Assembly: GCF_030209445.1 (NCBI RefSeq)
Contig: NZ_JARVSD010000001.1
Location: 186,001 to 250,000 of the forward strand
Direction: 5' to 3'
DNA from: Promicromonospora sp. MEB111
GTDB taxonomy: Bacteria; Actinomycetota; Actinomycetes; Actinomycetales; Cellulomonadaceae
DNA: 64,000 nucleotides
The position numbers and the translations under genes were made by a program. Position 1 is the first letter of the stretch. Each line of letters begins with the position of its first letter. Of the stretch, positions 23,707-31,824 are shown in pieces. The notes under the pieces were generated by a model. It was not told the DNA's origin, did not search any database, and was given only the letters and a program-made list of their open reading frames with translations.

Positions 23707-25542
23707 TCATAGGTCCTTTGATGTCGTGGCCGTCTGCCTCAGGGCATACGACTCGTTGAGGAGCATCATCCCAGAAGCGGCCAGTCCGGCCGCTGCCGGG
23801 GGATTCAGCGTTTCGGCGTAGATTTCGGAGGAACCCAACGGCTCCCGCAGAGCGCCGTCGTCGCCGCCCCCGGTGACCAGCATGATGAGGATGACCACGA
23901 GCAGCAGCCCGACCAGTGCGACGAGCGGCCAGGACACGCGGATCCCCAGGCGATCCTCGATCCCGTTCACCCAGCCCTGGATGTCGGACGACAGGCTGCG
24001 TCGTCCCTTCCCAGGGTGCCCTCCCGAACGCCCTTGCTGGGGGACCCGCCGTCCGTCCTGGCGTGTCGAGTGCAGGTCGCGGCGCGACGGATAGGCCCGT
24101 GCGGCCCCGTTCGCCGAGCCCGCCGGCGGCGGGACGTACCCGGGTGCGGCCGGCCTGCCGTAGGAGTCGGAGCCGTAGGCGCCCGACGTCGTGCCGTACC
24201 CGGCCGAGTCGGACCCGTAGCCGGCGGAGTCGGTGCCGTACCCGGCCGAGTCCGAGCCGTATCCCCCGGAGGCGGGCCCGCCTGCGGGGTTGCCCGGAGC
24301 CGGTGAGTACGGGCGTCCGTAGGCGTCCGTCCCGTAGGTGCCCGACGTCGTGCCGTACCCGGCGGAGTCGGAACCGTAGGAACCGGAGCCGAACGGCCCG
24401 GAACCGTAGCCGCCGGCCGGGGTGCCCGGGCCGTAACCGCCCGCGGGGTTCCCGGAACCGTAGCCGCCGGCCGCCGTGCCCGAACCGAATCCGCCGGCCG
24501 GAGCCCCCGGGCCGGGGGACGGCTGGGGCGGCGCGGACTGGGCGTTGGCCACGGTCGTGTGCCGCCCGCCGCTGGTCGGGCCGAACGGGGACTGCCTGCG
24601 GGCGTGCGAGGGGCCGGGCTGCGGCGCGCTCGACCGGCCGTTGCCGGAGCGCTGCGTGGAGGACGCCTGGCCGTCGCGACGCGAGCGGCGCGCGTAGCGC
24701 GAGCTGCCGAACGGGTCCTCGGCGATCTCCGCGGCGAGCATGTCGAGGTGCCGCGCGAGCTGGTCGGCCGAGGCGATGCGCTGCGCCGGGTCCTTCTCCA
24801 GCATCTGCGTGATGGTCTCGGCCAGCCCGGGGTGCACCGAGGTCGGAAGCAGCGGCATCGGCGCGTTGACGTGCGCGATCGCGATGTCGACCGGCGTCCG
24901 GCCGGTGAAGGGACGGCGGCCCGCCGTCGCCTCGTAGGCGACCACGCCGAGCGCGTAGATGTCCGAGGCGCCCGTGGCCGACTGGCCCACGGCCTGCTCG
25001 GGGGACAGATACTGCGCGGTGCCCATGACCATGCCCGTGGCGGTCATGGGCACCTGGTTCTGGGCCACCGAGACACCGAAGTCCGTGATCTTCACGGTGC
25101 CCGAGTGCTCCAGCAGGATGTTGCCCGGCTTCACGTCACGGTGCACCACGCCGGCGAGGTGGGCGGCGTGCAGGCCGCGCGCGGTCTGCGCCAGGATCGG
25201 CAGCAACCGGGCCGGCTGCAGCACCGGCTCCCGTTCGAGCAGGTCGGCGAGCGGCTCACCCAGGACCAGCTCCATGACCAGGTAGCCGGCGCCGTTCTCC
25301 TCGCCGTAGTCGAACATCTGCGCGATGTTGGGGTGGACGAGGGTCGACGAGTTCCGGGCCTCCGTGCGCAGGCGGCGGAGGAAGTCCTCGTTGCCCGTGT
25401 ACTCCTCACGGAGCACCTTCACGGCGATCTCGCGCGCGAGCTTCTCGTCGCGCGCTACCCAGACCTCGCCCATGCCGCCCATGGCGATACGCCGCACCAG
25501 CTTGTAGCGATCGCCCAGCGACAGACCCTCGACCGGTCTCAT
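23707..25542 (-). CDS. pknA: Serine/threonine protein kinase PknA with Gly/Tyr/Ser-rich linker
   Basis: A 611-aa transmembrane kinase. The ATG at 25542 overlaps the pbpA stop by 4 bp; the open frame extends upstream only as antisense of pbpA. The kinase domain (about 10-275) has MGGMGEVWVARD, Lys42, HRDVKPGN at 134-141 and DFG at 154-156. After it comes an unusual low-complexity region of about 250 residues with many G-Y-G-(S/T)-D-S-A-G-Y units, then one membrane helix (WPLVALVGLLLVVILIML) and a short extracellular tail of about 50 residues without PASTA domains. The upstream partner genes fhaA and fhaB supply FHA readers for its phosphorylation sites. Confidence 0.93.
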   Translation of the reverse strand: MRPVEGLSLGDRYKLVRRIAMGGMGEVWVARDEKLAREIAVKVLREEYTGNEDFLRRLRTEARNSSTLVHPNIAQMFDYGEENGAGYLVMELVLGEPLADLLEREPVLQPARLLPILAQTARGLHAAHLAGVVHRDVKPGNILLEHSGTVKITDFGVSVAQNQVPMTATGMVMGTAQYLSPEQAVGQSATGASDIYALGVVAYEATAGRRPFTGRTPVDIAIAHVNAPMPLLPTSVHPGLAETITQMLEKDPAQRIASADQLARHLDMLAAEIAEDPFGSSRYARRSRRDGQASSTQRSGNGRSSAPQPGPSHARRQSPFGPTSGGRHTTVANAQSAPPQPSPGPGAPAGGFGSGTAAGGYGSGNPAGGYGPGTPAGGYGSGPFGSGSYGSDSAGYGTTSGTYGTDAYGRPYSPAPGNPAGGPASGGYGSDSAGYGTDSAGYGSDSAGYGTTSGAYGSDSYGRPAAPGYVPPPAGSANGAARAYPSRRDLHSTRQDGRRVPQQGRSGGHPGKGRRSLSSDIQGWVNGIEDRLGIRVSWPLVALVGLLLVVILIMLVTGGGDDGALREPLGSSEIYAETLNPPAAAGLAASGMMLLNESYALRQTATTSKDL

Positions 25543-27074
25543 TTCGAGATCGCCGCCTGCATGATCTGCGCGGCGATCGGGCTGGCGAGGGCGCCACCCG
25601 TGGTCTCGTTGGTGGACTGGCCCTCGTTCTCCAGCACCACGGCCACGGCGACCTGCGGGTCGTCGGCCGGCGCGAACGAGGTGAACCACAGCGTGGGCGA
25701 CCGCGGGTCGTCCTCCGCGGTACCGGTCTTGCCGGCCACCTGAACACCCGGGATCTGTGCGCCCTGGCCGGAGCCGTCCTCGACCACCGCGACCATCATC
25801 TCGGTCAGCGCGTCGGCCGTGGACGAGGAGAACGGGCTCTTGTAGCGGTTCGGCTTGGTCTGGCTCACGAGCTCGAGGTCGCTGTCCCGCACGCTCTGGA
25901 TGAGGTACGGCTCCATGAGGTCGCCGTCGTTCGCGATGGCCGCGGACATCATGGCCACCTGGAGCGGCGTCAGGCGAAGGTCGCCCTGGCCCATGCCGGA
26001 CAGCGCGATGCGGGCGTCGGAGTCGTCCGTCGCGGTGTCGGAGAGGCCCGGGTAGACACCGACCGACGTGGTCATCGGGATCTCGAGCGAGTCGGTGAAG
26101 CCGAAGTCCTGGAACATCTGCTGCATGCCGTCCTTGCCCACCGTGTTGGCCAGCTCCAGGAACGCGGTGTTGCACGAGATCCGCAGGGCGTCCTTGAGCG
26201 TCATCGAACCGGTCGGGCTGCAGGTCTCGCCGTCGAAGTTCTGCACCCTGCCGCCGTCACCGGTCGTGCCGGGGAGCTGGTAGACGTCCTTCGCCGGGAT
26301 CGGGGTCTCCGGGGTCATGCCCTCGTACTCGATGGCGGCGGCCGACGTCAGCAGCTTGAACGTGGAGCCCGGCGGGTAGATCGCGTTGATCGTGCGGTTG
26401 ATCGTGGGGCCGTAGGGGCTGAGCCGCTCCTCGCCGCCGATCGAGTTGACCTGCGGCTTGTAGTTGAACAGCTCCTCCGACGCGGCCGTGACGGCCGCAT
26501 TGTCGTGCACCGCGAGGGTGTTCGGGTCGAACGACGGCTTGGAGACCATCGCGAGGATGGCGCCCGTCTTGGGGTTGATGGCCACGGCGGCACCGACGTT
26601 GTCGCCCAGCGCGTCCCACGCGGCCTTCTGCACCTTGGGGTCGATCGTGAGCTCGACCGAGGAGCCCTGCGCCTCCTCGCCCGTGATGAGGTTCTGGAGG
26701 CGGTCGAGCCACAGCGAGTCGTCCTCGCCCGCGAGGTAGCTGTTCGCGTAGCGCTCCATCCCGGTGACCGTGCCGTTGATGGCGAAGTAGCCGGTGACCG
26801 GCGCGTACACGGTGGCCGCACCGCCGTCGCCGTCGGAGTAGGTGCGCTGGTACTTGAAGTTGTCGTCCACGGGGACGGACGTGACGATCGGGTCGCCGTT
26901 GCTCACGACGATGGGTCCACGGTCCCGGCCGAGCGCGCTGTAGATGCCGCGGACGTTCCGGGGGTCGTCGTTCAGGCTCTGTGCCTGGACGAACTGGATC
27001 CAGGTGGTCGAGACCATGAGGGCCAGGAACATCACCATGACGATCGTCGAGAGGCGGCGCAGGGTCGCGTTCAC
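25539..27074 (-). CDS. pbpA: Penicillin-binding protein PbpA (class B transpeptidase)
   Basis: A 511-aa class B PBP that cross-links peptidoglycan with its SEDS partner RodA. One N-terminal membrane helix (about 9-30) is followed by the PBP dimerisation region and the transpeptidase domain. The three active-site motifs are visible: SxxK in PPGSTFKLLT, SxN in SCNTAF and KTG in AGKTGTAE. The GTG start at 27074 overlaps the rodA stop by 4 bp. Length is typical of actinobacterial PbpA. Confidence 0.95.
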   Translation of the reverse strand: MNATLRRLSTIVMVMFLALMVSTTWIQFVQAQSLNDDPRNVRGIYSALGRDRGPIVVSNGDPIVTSVPVDDNFKYQRTYSDGDGGAATVYAPVTGYFAINGTVTGMERYANSYLAGEDDSLWLDRLQNLITGEEAQGSSVELTIDPKVQKAAWDALGDNVGAAVAINPKTGAILAMVSKPSFDPNTLAVHDNAAVTAASEELFNYKPQVNSIGGEERLSPYGPTINRTINAIYPPGSTFKLLTSAAAIEYEGMTPETPIPAKDVYQLPGTTGDGGRVQNFDGETCSPTGSMTLKDALRISCNTAFLELANTVGKDGMQQMFQDFGFTDSLEIPMTTSVGVYPGLSDTATDDSDARIALSGMGQGDLRLTPLQVAMMSAAIANDGDLMEPYLIQSVRDSDLELVSQTKPNRYKSPFSSSTADALTEMMVAVVEDGSGQGAQIPGVQVAGKTGTAEDDPRSPTLWFTSFAPADDPQVAVAVVLENEGQSTNETTGGALASPIAAQIMQAAISK

Positions 27075-28576
27075 AGGTCCACCCCCCGCACGATCTGGGT
27101 CGCCTCGTTGGGCGTCGGCCCGCGGCCCGCACCGGCGTCGGTCCCAGCCTGGACCGGAGTCGCGCCGGGCCCGCCCACCTCGATCGCGCCGCCGCCCACC
27201 ACGGCGGGCGCGGGGTCGGCCAGGGTGCCGCGGGTCGGCAGGGCCGACGGTCGCCGGGCGGCGTCGGAGATGCGCAGCATGAGGGCGATGACTATCCAGT
27301 TCGCGAGCAGGGACGATCCGCCCTGGGCCATGAACGGCAGGGTCAGACCGGTGAGCGGGATGATGCGGGTGATGCCACCCACGACCACGAAGAGCTGCAG
27401 CGCCATGACGAACGCGAGACCGCCCGCGAGCAGCTTGCCGAAACCGTCACGCACGCCGATCGCGTGGCGCAGGCCGCGCTGCACGATCACCAGGTAGATC
27501 AGCAGGATCGCCAGCAGGCCGGTGAGGCCGAGCTCCTCGCCGAGGGCGGCGTACACGAAGTCCGAGAAGGCGAACGGCACCCGGTCCGGGAACCCCTCGC
27601 CCCAGCCTGCGCCGAACATGCCGCCGTACGCCATGCCGAACATGCCCTGGACGATCTGGTAGGACCCGCCGAAGTCGCGCTCGTAGAGCTCAGCGTTCAG
27701 TGGGTCGAGCCACACATCGACGCGACCCTGCACGTGGCTGAAGATCGACCAGGCGACGACGGCGCCCGCGGCGAACATCGTGAGGCCGATGACGATCCAG
27801 CCGACCCGGTCGGTGGCCAGGTAGAGCATGCCGACGAAGAGGCCGAAGAACAGCAGCGAGGTACCGAGGTCCTTCTCGCCGACGAGGACCGCCAGCGAGA
27901 CGGCCCAGACGATGAGGATGGGGCCGAGGTCGCGCAGGCGCGGGAGCTGCAGGCCCAGGAACTTCTTGCCCGCCAGCGCCAGGGTGTCGCGGTTCGCGAC
28001 CAGGTAGCCCGCGAAGAACACGGCGAACGCGATCTTGGCGAACTCGGCCGGCTGCAGCGAGAACGGGCCGATGAAGATCCAGATCTGCGCGCCGTTGATC
28101 TCCTTGCCCAGGCCAGGGACCAGGGGGAGGACGACCAGCACGATGCCGACGATCATCGCCGTGTAGGTCAGGCGGCGCAGGCTGCGGTGGTCGCGGATCA
28201 CGAAGATGACGATGCAGCCGAGGATGATGCCGATCGCGGACCACATGATGTGCCGCGGCGCGTTGGCGCCGGCCATGGCGATGTTGGGCGACAGGTCGAG
28301 CCGGAGCACCATCGCCATGCTGACGCTGTTCAGCAGCACGACGGCCGGCAGGATTACCTGGTCGGCGTAGGGCGCACGCAGCCGCAGCACGATGTGCGCC
28401 GTGAAGGCCAGCGCGGCCAGGACGAGCGTGTAGGTCCAGAACCCCTCGGGCAGGCCGTCCTCGAGGGAGTAGCCCACCATCCACATGCCGCCCATGCCGA
28501 GCGCCAGCGCGACGACCAGCAGGATCGCCTCGGCGGCGCGGGCCGGTGCCTTCTCCTCGGGCTGGAGGACGCTCAT
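27071..28576 (-). CDS. rodA: SEDS glycosyltransferase RodA/FtsW family
   Basis: A 501-aa polytopic membrane protein with at least ten hydrophobic segments, the peptidoglycan polymerase partner of PbpA. Family landmarks include GINGAQIWI-like text (KEINGAQIWIFIGPFSLQP), the FSDFVYAALGEELGLTG loop and the C-terminal GLTLPFMAQGGSSLLANW. The cytoplasmic C-terminal tail of about 60 residues is Pro/Gly-rich. ATG at 28576 overlaps the pstP stop by 4 bp. Gene order with pbpA identifies it as RodA rather than FtsW. Confidence 0.94.
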   Translation of the reverse strand: MSVLQPEEKAPARAAEAILLVVALALGMGGMWMVGYSLEDGLPEGFWTYTLVLAALAFTAHIVLRLRAPYADQVILPAVVLLNSVSMAMVLRLDLSPNIAMAGANAPRHIMWSAIGIILGCIVIFVIRDHRSLRRLTYTAMIVGIVLVVLPLVPGLGKEINGAQIWIFIGPFSLQPAEFAKIAFAVFFAGYLVANRDTLALAGKKFLGLQLPRLRDLGPILIVWAVSLAVLVGEKDLGTSLLFFGLFVGMLYLATDRVGWIVIGLTMFAAGAVVAWSIFSHVQGRVDVWLDPLNAELYERDFGGSYQIVQGMFGMAYGGMFGAGWGEGFPDRVPFAFSDFVYAALGEELGLTGLLAILLIYLVIVQRGLRHAIGVRDGFGKLLAGGLAFVMALQLFVVVGGITRIIPLTGLTLPFMAQGGSSLLANWIVIALMLRISDAARRPSALPTRGTLADPAPAVVGGGAIEVGGPGATPVQAGTDAGAGRGPTPNEATQIVRGVDL

Positions 28577-30096
28577 CCGTTCCCTCCCGTCCCGGTCTCC
28601 TTGGAGGCGGTGGGCGTGGACTTCGGCGACGAGGTGCTCGCCGGCTCGCTCGTGGTCGGCGTCGGGGTGGACGACGGCGACGGCGAGGCAGACGGCTCGG
28701 TCTCCTCGGCCGCCTCGGCGATCAGCCGCTCGGCGCGCCCGCGGGCGTCCTCGAGCGACGTGGCGCGAATGGTTTCGTTCACCCGGTCCGCGACGAAGGT
28801 AGGCAGCTCGTCGACGCGGGTGCCCGTGAGCTCGACCGCCGTCGAGAAGGTCAGGGGTCCGGCCGTCGCTGGGATGCCGCGGAACACCGCGACCTGGCCG
28901 TCGGACTCACCCACGTAGTACTGGGTCTGGGTCCAGCGGTAGCCGCCCCAGCCCGCCAGGACGAGGCCCACGACGAGCAGCAGGGCACCGACCACGGTCA
29001 GCCAGACGCGCTTCTTGCGCGTCGGCGCCTCTTCGTCGGCCTCCTCGGCCAGGTCGTCGTCGGGCTGGATGTCCGGCTGGTACTGCTCCTCGTCGGTGCC
29101 GCCCGCGATCATGGCCTGCTCGAGCGTGTCGGCCAGGCTGTCCTGGGCCGCCGGGTCGGACAGCACGCCCACCGCGACGGCGGCCGGCGCCGGCTGTCCG
29201 CCCTGCGCCGTGCCGCCGCGGCTGAAGCCGGTCACGGTGTCGCCGTCGATCTCGGAGTGCGGGGTGGCGCTCGCGGAGGGCGCGCCGCCACCGGCCGCGG
29301 TCACGCCCGCGAGGGCGGCCGAGCCGACGATCTCCGGGGTGACGGTGGCCGTGGTGCCCGCCGCGGCGGCGTCGTCCAGGACGTCGGCCACGACGACGGT
29401 GATGTTGTCGGTGCTGCCCGCGCGCATGGACATCGAGACGAGCCGCTCGACGGCGTCATACGGGTCGGGGACGGTGCTGAGGACCTCGGCGATCTCGTTG
29501 TCCGGCACGAATCCGGACAGGCCGTCGGAGCAGAGCATCCAGCGGTCGCCGGGCACCGCCTCGCGGATCGACAGGTCGGGAGTGAGGTCCAGGTCGAAGT
29601 CGCCGAGGACCCGCATGACGACGTTGCGCTGCGGGTGGCTCTCGGCCTCGTCCGGCGTGATGCGGCCGGTGTCGACCAGGTGCTGCACGAAGGTGTGGTC
29701 CACCGTGACCTGCGCGAGGGTGCCGTCCCGCAGCAGGTACGCGCGCGAGTCGCCCAGGTGGGCCATGGCAAGCGTGTTGCCGGACTTCAGCAGCGCGGTG
29801 ACGGTGGTGCCCATGCCGGCCAGGTCCGGGTCGGCCGTGGTGGCGTCGACGAGGTCCTGCCGGGCGCGGTCGATCGAGCGTTCCAGCTCGGACATCGACT
29901 GGTCGGAGCTGTGGTCGGGCCGGTCGAGGCCCACCAGGGCCGCGATGGTCAGCGCGGACGCGACGTCGCCGCCTGCGTGTCCGCCCATCCCGTCGGCCAC
30001 GACGAGGAGGTTGGGCCCCGCGTACGCGGAGTCCTGGTTGTTGGAGCGGACGAGGCCGACGTCGGAGCGCGCGGCATACCGCAAGGTCACGGTCAC
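28573..30096 (-). CDS. pstP: PP2C-type protein phosphatase PstP
   Basis: A 507-aa membrane phosphatase that reverses PknA/PknB phosphorylation. The GTG at 30096 gives MTVTLRYAARSDVGLVRSNN, the usual start; the longer frame is antisense-like within fhaB. The PP2C domain (about 1-240) has metal-binding motifs SNNQDS, VADGMGGHAGG, ALTVD-like DHTFVQH, and CSDGLSG with a late DNITVVV. A linker follows, then a membrane helix (VWLTVVGALLLVVGLVLAGW) and an extracytoplasmic region of about 130 residues with a Ser/Thr/Pro-rich tail. The ribosome site is weak; translational coupling to fhaB (stop 30104) is likely. Confidence 0.95.
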   Translation of the reverse strand: MTVTLRYAARSDVGLVRSNNQDSAYAGPNLLVVADGMGGHAGGDVASALTIAALVGLDRPDHSSDQSMSELERSIDRARQDLVDATTADPDLAGMGTTVTALLKSGNTLAMAHLGDSRAYLLRDGTLAQVTVDHTFVQHLVDTGRITPDEAESHPQRNVVMRVLGDFDLDLTPDLSIREAVPGDRWMLCSDGLSGFVPDNEIAEVLSTVPDPYDAVERLVSMSMRAGSTDNITVVVADVLDDAAAAGTTATVTPEIVGSAALAGVTAAGGGAPSASATPHSEIDGDTVTGFSRGGTAQGGQPAPAAVAVGVLSDPAAQDSLADTLEQAMIAGGTDEEQYQPDIQPDDDLAEEADEEAPTRKKRVWLTVVGALLLVVGLVLAGWGGYRWTQTQYYVGESDGQVAVFRGIPATAGPLTFSTAVELTGTRVDELPTFVADRVNETIRATSLEDARGRAERLIAEAAEETEPSASPSPSSTPTPTTSEPASTSSPKSTPTASKETGTGGNG

Positions 30097-30103
30097 GTGG
30101 TGG

Positions 30104-30595
30104 TCATCCCTGGAGCTCGACGACGGACTGTCCGATCTGCACGCCCACACCGAGGCCGAGCGGGAGCACGCCCTGCACCCGCTCCTCGCCGATGTAGGTG
30201 CCGTTCGTGGAACCGAGGTCCTCCACGAACCACTGGCCGCCCTGGGGGAAGATCCGCGCGTGGCGCGAGGACGAGTAGTCGTCGTCGAGCACGAGGGTGC
30301 AGCTCGGCGCACGCCCGATCAGCACTCCGGACGAGGTGAGGGGAATGGTCGTCCCGGTAAGCGGGCCGGCCACCACGACGAGCCGCGACGGGCCACCGCG
30401 CTGGGGCGCGCGGGGCGCACCGCCGCCGGGGGTCGGCGTCGGGGCCGGCCCCGCCAGCTCGGGCCGGCGCCGCCGGCCGCTGGTCGTGCGTGGCCCCGCG
30501 AGGTCGCGCCGTAGCACTGCGACGGCGGAGAGCACGAACACCCACAGCAGCACGAGATAGCCCAGCCGGAGCAGGGTGAACGTCAGCTCACTCAT
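30104..30595 (-). CDS. fhaB: FHA domain protein FhaB (FipA type)
   Basis: A 163-aa protein with one N-terminal membrane helix (LGYLVLLWVFVLSAVAVL), a Pro/Arg-rich linker and a C-terminal FHA domain (about 75-160) carrying the phosphothreonine-binding pattern IGRAPSC, SSSRHARIF and LGSTNGTYI. FHA domains read Thr phosphorylation by the PknA/PknB kinases encoded downstream. ATG at 30595, 10 bp after the fhaA stop. Confidence 0.94.
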   Translation of the reverse strand: MSELTFTLLRLGYLVLLWVFVLSAVAVLRRDLAGPRTTSGRRRRPELAGPAPTPTPGGGAPRAPQRGGPSRLVVVAGPLTGTTIPLTSSGVLIGRAPSCTLVLDDDYSSSRHARIFPQGGQWFVEDLGSTNGTYIGEERVQGVLPLGLGVGVQIGQSVVELQG

Positions 30596-30605
30596 TTCGG
30601 TTTAT

Positions 30606-31322
30606 TCACCAGTCCTCGTTGTCCGCACCGGACGCACTGCCGGTCCAGAACATGATGCGGGTACGGCCGATGGTCATCGTGTTGCCATCGAGCAGGGTCG
30701 CGGCCGGAACCTGGTGGCCCTCGACGTACAGGCCGTTGGTGGAGCCCATGTCGGTCGCCACGACGCCGTCCGGCGTCACGCGGATCTCGAGGTGCCGCCG
30801 GGAGACACCCGGGTCGTCCACCACGATGTCCGCCTCGGCGTCGCGCCCGATGACGGTCACCGGTCCGGTGAGCAGGTAGCGCTGACCATCGATGTCGATG
30901 AGCGGGTGCCGTCCCGTCGGCGCGCCGGAGGTCGCCGGGGCGACGCTTCCCTGCACGCTGCGCGACCGCACGGTGAAGCGGCCGGGCACCAGCTCGTACT
31001 GCTCGTCGAACGTCACGCTGACGGGGCCCACGAACGCGTAGTGCTGCGTCGCGGCGTACGCCGTGATGTTGGACGCGAGCTCGTCGGCGAGGGTCTGTGC
31101 ACCCCACGCCTCGATCTGGGCGAAGTCGTCGGGAGCGAGCTCGATCGTGAACTCGTTCGGTGCGACGGTACGGTCGCGTCCGACGACCGCGGCACGGTCG
31201 TCCAGTTCACGCCGCAGCCTGCTCGCCAGCTCGACGGGCTTCACTTCGCCACGTCCCACCTTGGCGAACGCGTTGTTCATCATGCGCTCCACGCTCTTCT
31301 CGAAGCGGTCCAGGGCGCCCAT
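30606..31322 (-). CDS. fhaA: FHA domain protein FhaA (DUF3662 + FHA)
   Basis: A 238-aa cytoplasmic protein. The N-terminal DUF3662 domain (about 1-125) starts MGALDRFEKSVERMMNNAFAK, and the C-terminal FHA domain (about 150-230) has IGRDAEADIVV, VSRRHLEI and MGSTNGLYV. In mycobacteria FhaA binds the phosphorylated pseudokinase domain of MviN to restrain peptidoglycan export; that role is inferred here. AGGAGG lies 5 nt before the ATG. It is the first gene of the leftward operon, and the promoter should lie in 31323-31560. The linker is short compared with mycobacterial FhaA. Confidence 0.94.
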   Translation of the reverse strand: MGALDRFEKSVERMMNNAFAKVGRGEVKPVELASRLRRELDDRAAVVGRDRTVAPNEFTIELAPDDFAQIEAWGAQTLADELASNITAYAATQHYAFVGPVSVTFDEQYELVPGRFTVRSRSVQGSVAPATSGAPTGRHPLIDIDGQRYLLTGPVTVIGRDAEADIVVDDPGVSRRHLEIRVTPDGVVATDMGSTNGLYVEGHQVPAATLLDGNTMTIGRTRIMFWTGSASGADNEDW

Positions 31323-31562
31323 GCCACCTCCTTCCAGGGTCTGCGCCGGGCAGACTACCTAGATCGTATAGACCGGTAGGTCCCCGCAGACTCCAATACT
31401 GTGGATGTCCTGCGGATCTTCTCCGATCTTCCCTCAGGTGGCGCGGCGAGGAGAGACGTGGGCGGATCCGCACGCTACTAGACCTGCGGCGGGACGTGAA
31501 CCACTTCACTGTTATTGGATTCGGAACTGCCCTCTGAGCCGTGCTAGCCTCATCCACGCAGC

Positions 31563-31646
31563 GCGCGAGTGGCGGAATAGGCAGACGCGCACGGTTCAGG
31601 TCCGTGTGCCCGAAAGGGCGTGGGGGTTCAACTCCCCCCTCGCGCA
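31563..31646 (+). tRNA. tRNA-Leu (CAG anticodon)
   Basis: An 84-nt class II tRNA with a long variable arm. The acceptor pairs GCGCGAG with CTCGCGC, the anticodon stem CACGG/CCGTG encloses TTCAGGT with anticodon CAG, and the T arm is GGGGGTTCAACTCCCCC. Discriminator A; CCA not encoded. Confidence 0.96.
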
Positions 31647-31655
31647 CGTTGTTAC

Positions 31656-31686
31656 GAAGGCCCCGACTCAGAGAGTCGGGGCCTTC
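31656..31686 (+). terminator. Terminator after tRNA-Leu
   Basis: A perfect 14-bp stem (31656-31669 with 31673-31686) and AGA loop, 9 bp past the tRNA. Confidence 0.88.
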
Positions 31687-31765
31687 GTCATTCCCGGCTT
31701 CAGGGCCGCGCCACGTGTCCGAGATGGGTACTTCTCCCCCGATATTTCTGGGGTCGCGCGCGAAA

Positions 31766-31805
31766 AGCCGGGGTGGCGACGTCGTAGGACGCCGCCACCC
31801 CGGCT
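31766..31805 (-). terminator. Terminator of the RCC1-like secreted protein gene
   Basis: A perfect 13-bp stem (31766-31778 with 31793-31805) with a 14-nt loop; on the minus strand it is followed by TTTT, so it suits the leftward gene ending at 31825. Confidence 0.75.
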
Positions 31806-31824
31806 CTCCGGGCCGTCCCGCGGC

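Noticed and set aside
24100..24480. DNA tandem repeat or CRISPR-like array in the pknA coding region
   Set aside because: The periodicity comes from Gly/Tyr/Ser/Asp codons in frame with the kinase gene; spacers and palindromic repeats are absent.
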